Assembly (NCBI GenBank): GCA_003231035.1
Contig: QIHU01000021.1
Coordinates: 1-13,981 of the forward strand
DNA from: Acidobacteriota bacterium
Lineage (GTDB): Bacteria > Acidobacteriota > Thermoanaerobaculia > Multivoradales > SZUA-115
Direction of reading: 5' to 3'
Length of the DNA: 13,981 nucleotides
Shown here: positions 12,797 to 13,981 of the stretch, piece after piece
Layout: every line of letters starts with the position of its first letter
How positions within the stretch are numbered: position 1 is the stretch's first letter
Made by a program: the position numbers and the translations under genes
The notes under the pieces: model-generated
The model's input: the letters and a program-made list of their open reading frames with translations, nothing else
The model's database searches: none
What the model was told of the DNA's origin: nothing

Positions 12797-13981
12797 TCAA
12801 GGTGCTTCCTGGGCCGGTTGGGCGTGGTCTCTGAGGAAGGTTAGGAAGTGGGCGAAGTGGCGGCTGGTGGCCCCTTGGCCGGTCATCTCTACTAGGTGGA
12901 AGAGGGAGGGGCCGGTCTTGCTGGCGGATAGGGCCATGCGGGTGGGGTGGATGAGGGCTCCGGCTTTGACTTCGACCTCTTTGGCGAGCTCGCGCAGGGT
13001 GGTTTCGATGGCCTCTAGGTCGAAGGGTTCTAGGGCCTGGTAGCGGCGGGCCAGTTCTTCGAGTTGGGCAGGTAGGGCCGGGTCGGTGAGGAATTTGGCG
13101 CAGAGTTCGGGGTCGTAGTCGAGGTGGTCGGTGAAGTAGGGGGTCATGAAGCCGGCGAGTTCTCGCAGGTCTTTGGCGCGGTCGCGATGGAGTTCGATCG
13201 CCGCCAAGCGGCCGCGATCGGCCTCCCCCAAGCCCAGGTCTTCGACGAAGGGTAAGAGGTGCGGCATCAGCTCTTCGAGTGGCAGGCTGCGCAGGTATTG
13301 GCCGTTCATCCAGGCGAGCTTGTCGGTGTCGAAGACGGCGGGTGAGGCGATGAGGCGCTCTACTGTGAACAGCTCGGCCATCTCCTTGCGACTCATCAGC
13401 TCTAGATCGCCGCCCGGCGACCAGCCGAGGAGGGCCAGGTAGTTGTAGAGCGCCTGCGGCAGCACGCCTTGCTGGCGGAATTCTTCGACCGAGGCCGCGC
13501 CGGTGCGCTTGGAGAGCCTTTTCTTGTCAGGCCCCAGGATCATCGGCAAATGGCCGAAGGTGGGCATCGTGCCGCCCAGGGCTTCGATCAGGGCGATGTG
13601 TTTGGGAGTGTTGGGGACGTGGTCCTCGCCGCGCAGGATGTGGGTGATCCCCATGTCGAGGTCGTCGCAGACCACCGACAGATGGTAGGTCGGGGTGCCG
13701 TCTGAGCGCAGGAGGACGAAGTCGTCGAGCGCTTCCGGCGGATAGCGGACGTCACCGCGCACCAGGTCTTGGAGCTCCCCCGCCGTGGCTCGCCGTTGCT
13801 GCTCTTCGTCGGGAAGGCGCAAGACTTCCCAACGTAGAGCCTTGTCGCTTTGCTGCCGTAGCGCTTCGGTCTCCTCACGGGTGCGGTAGCAGCGGTAGCC
13901 CTTGCCCGCCTCCAAAAGCTCTAGGGCGCGCTCGCGATGGCGCTCGATGCGCTCGCTTTGCAGATGCGGCCCTTCGTCCCA
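12797..13981 (-). CDS. gltX: Glutamate--tRNA ligase, partial (start outside window)
   Basis: The frame is open from the right edge to the TGA at 12797 and covers about 394 residues of the C-terminal part. It begins WDEGPHLQSER, then LLEAGKGYRCYRT, and contains the conserved FVLLRSDGTPTYHLSVVCDD, THILRGEDHVPNTPKH and FGHLPMILG blocks. DKKRLSKRTG is the KMSKS-loop equivalent, in the KLSKR-like form usual for this enzyme. The anticodon-binding C-terminal part ends in RMALSASKTGPSLFHLVEMTG. The N-terminal HIGH motif is beyond the window. GltX charges tRNA-Glu with glutamate; in bacteria that use the GatCAB route it also charges tRNA-Gln. The tRNA-Gln gene right next to it makes that worth noting, but the specificity cannot be read with confidence from this part alone. 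Confidence 0.96.
   Translation of the reverse strand, partial: WDEGPHLQSERIERHRERALELLEAGKGYRCYRTREETEALRQQSDKALRWEVLRLPDEEQQRRATAGELQDLVRGDVRYPPEALDDFVLLRSDGTPTYHLSVVCDDLDMGITHILRGEDHVPNTPKHIALIEALGGTMPTFGHLPMILGPDKKRLSKRTGAASVEEFRQQGVLPQALYNYLALLGWSPGGDLELMSRKEMAELFTVERLIASPAVFDTDKLAWMNGQYLRSLPLEELMPHLLPFVEDLGLGEADRGRLAAIELHRDRAKDLRELAGFMTPYFTDHLDYDPELCAKFLTDPALPAQLEELARRYQALEPFDLEAIETTLRELAKEVEVKAGALIHPTRMALSASKTGPSLFHLVEMTGQGATSRHFAHFLTFLRDHAQPAQEAP

Noticed and set aside
1..13981. Insertion sequences, integrases, transposases or CRISPR arrays
   Set aside because: No transposase or integrase motifs, no terminal inverted repeats with target duplications, and no regularly spaced repeats with spacers were found.

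Overview
The window looks like chromosomal DNA of a GC-rich bacterium, most likely an Acidobacteriota member close to Thermoanaerobaculia. This rests on gene style and not on a search. The signs are a membrane-anchored OmpR/CadC-type winged helix fused to PD40 (TolB-like) repeats, a secreted sulfatase with a C-terminal tail domain I associate with secreted proteins of that phylum, and a secreted PQQ-type propeller fused to an esterase-like domain. All taxonomic statements are inference.

Layout. Positions 1-332 (minus) hold the start of an AAA_14/DUF4143-type ATPase, cut by the window edge. Positions 503-2179 (minus) hold a secreted sulfatase with an intact formylglycine motif. Positions 2379-6897 are an accessory patch packed with small toxin-antitoxin-like genes, many of them broken: a truncated AbiEi antitoxin, the loose tail of an ORF6N gene, a DUF433/DUF5615 pair (antitoxin frameshifted, toxin truncated), an intact Phd/YefM-RelE pair, a frameshifted ORF6N gene, an intact VapBC pair, a frameshifted DUF4238 gene, and a second DUF433/DUF5615 pair (antitoxin intact, toxin carrying stop codons). 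Positions 6898-7598 are non-coding, except that 6972-7125 is an old, diverged direct copy of the sequence at the 3' end of the tRNA-Gln gene near the right side. Positions 7599-9620 (minus) and 9845-12295 (plus) are a divergent pair: a membrane-bound winged-helix/propeller regulator, and a secreted propeller-esterase fusion that appears to lack its catalytic Ser and His. Between them lie four GATCA(C/T) repeats that fit an operator for a winged-helix protein. Positions 12687-12760 (minus) are tRNA-Gln(CTG), directly downstream of gltX (12797 to the right edge, minus, start outside the window).

How it fits together. gltX and tRNA-Gln look like stable core genome. The 3' end of the tRNA-Gln gene (17 bases exact, about 140-155 bases diverged) recurs in the same orientation 5.6 kb away, between the toxin-antitoxin patch and the divergent pair. 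This suggests repeated or past integration at this tRNA gene, although no integrase or transposase is visible. The frameshifts and stops fall only in the toxin-antitoxin patch, while the long flanking genes are open throughout. That argues for real gene decay and not poor sequence quality.

The strongest leads for something new are the catalytically dead propeller-esterase with its divergent membrane regulator and repeat operator, and the tRNA-Gln-linked repeat next to a toxin-antitoxin graveyard.
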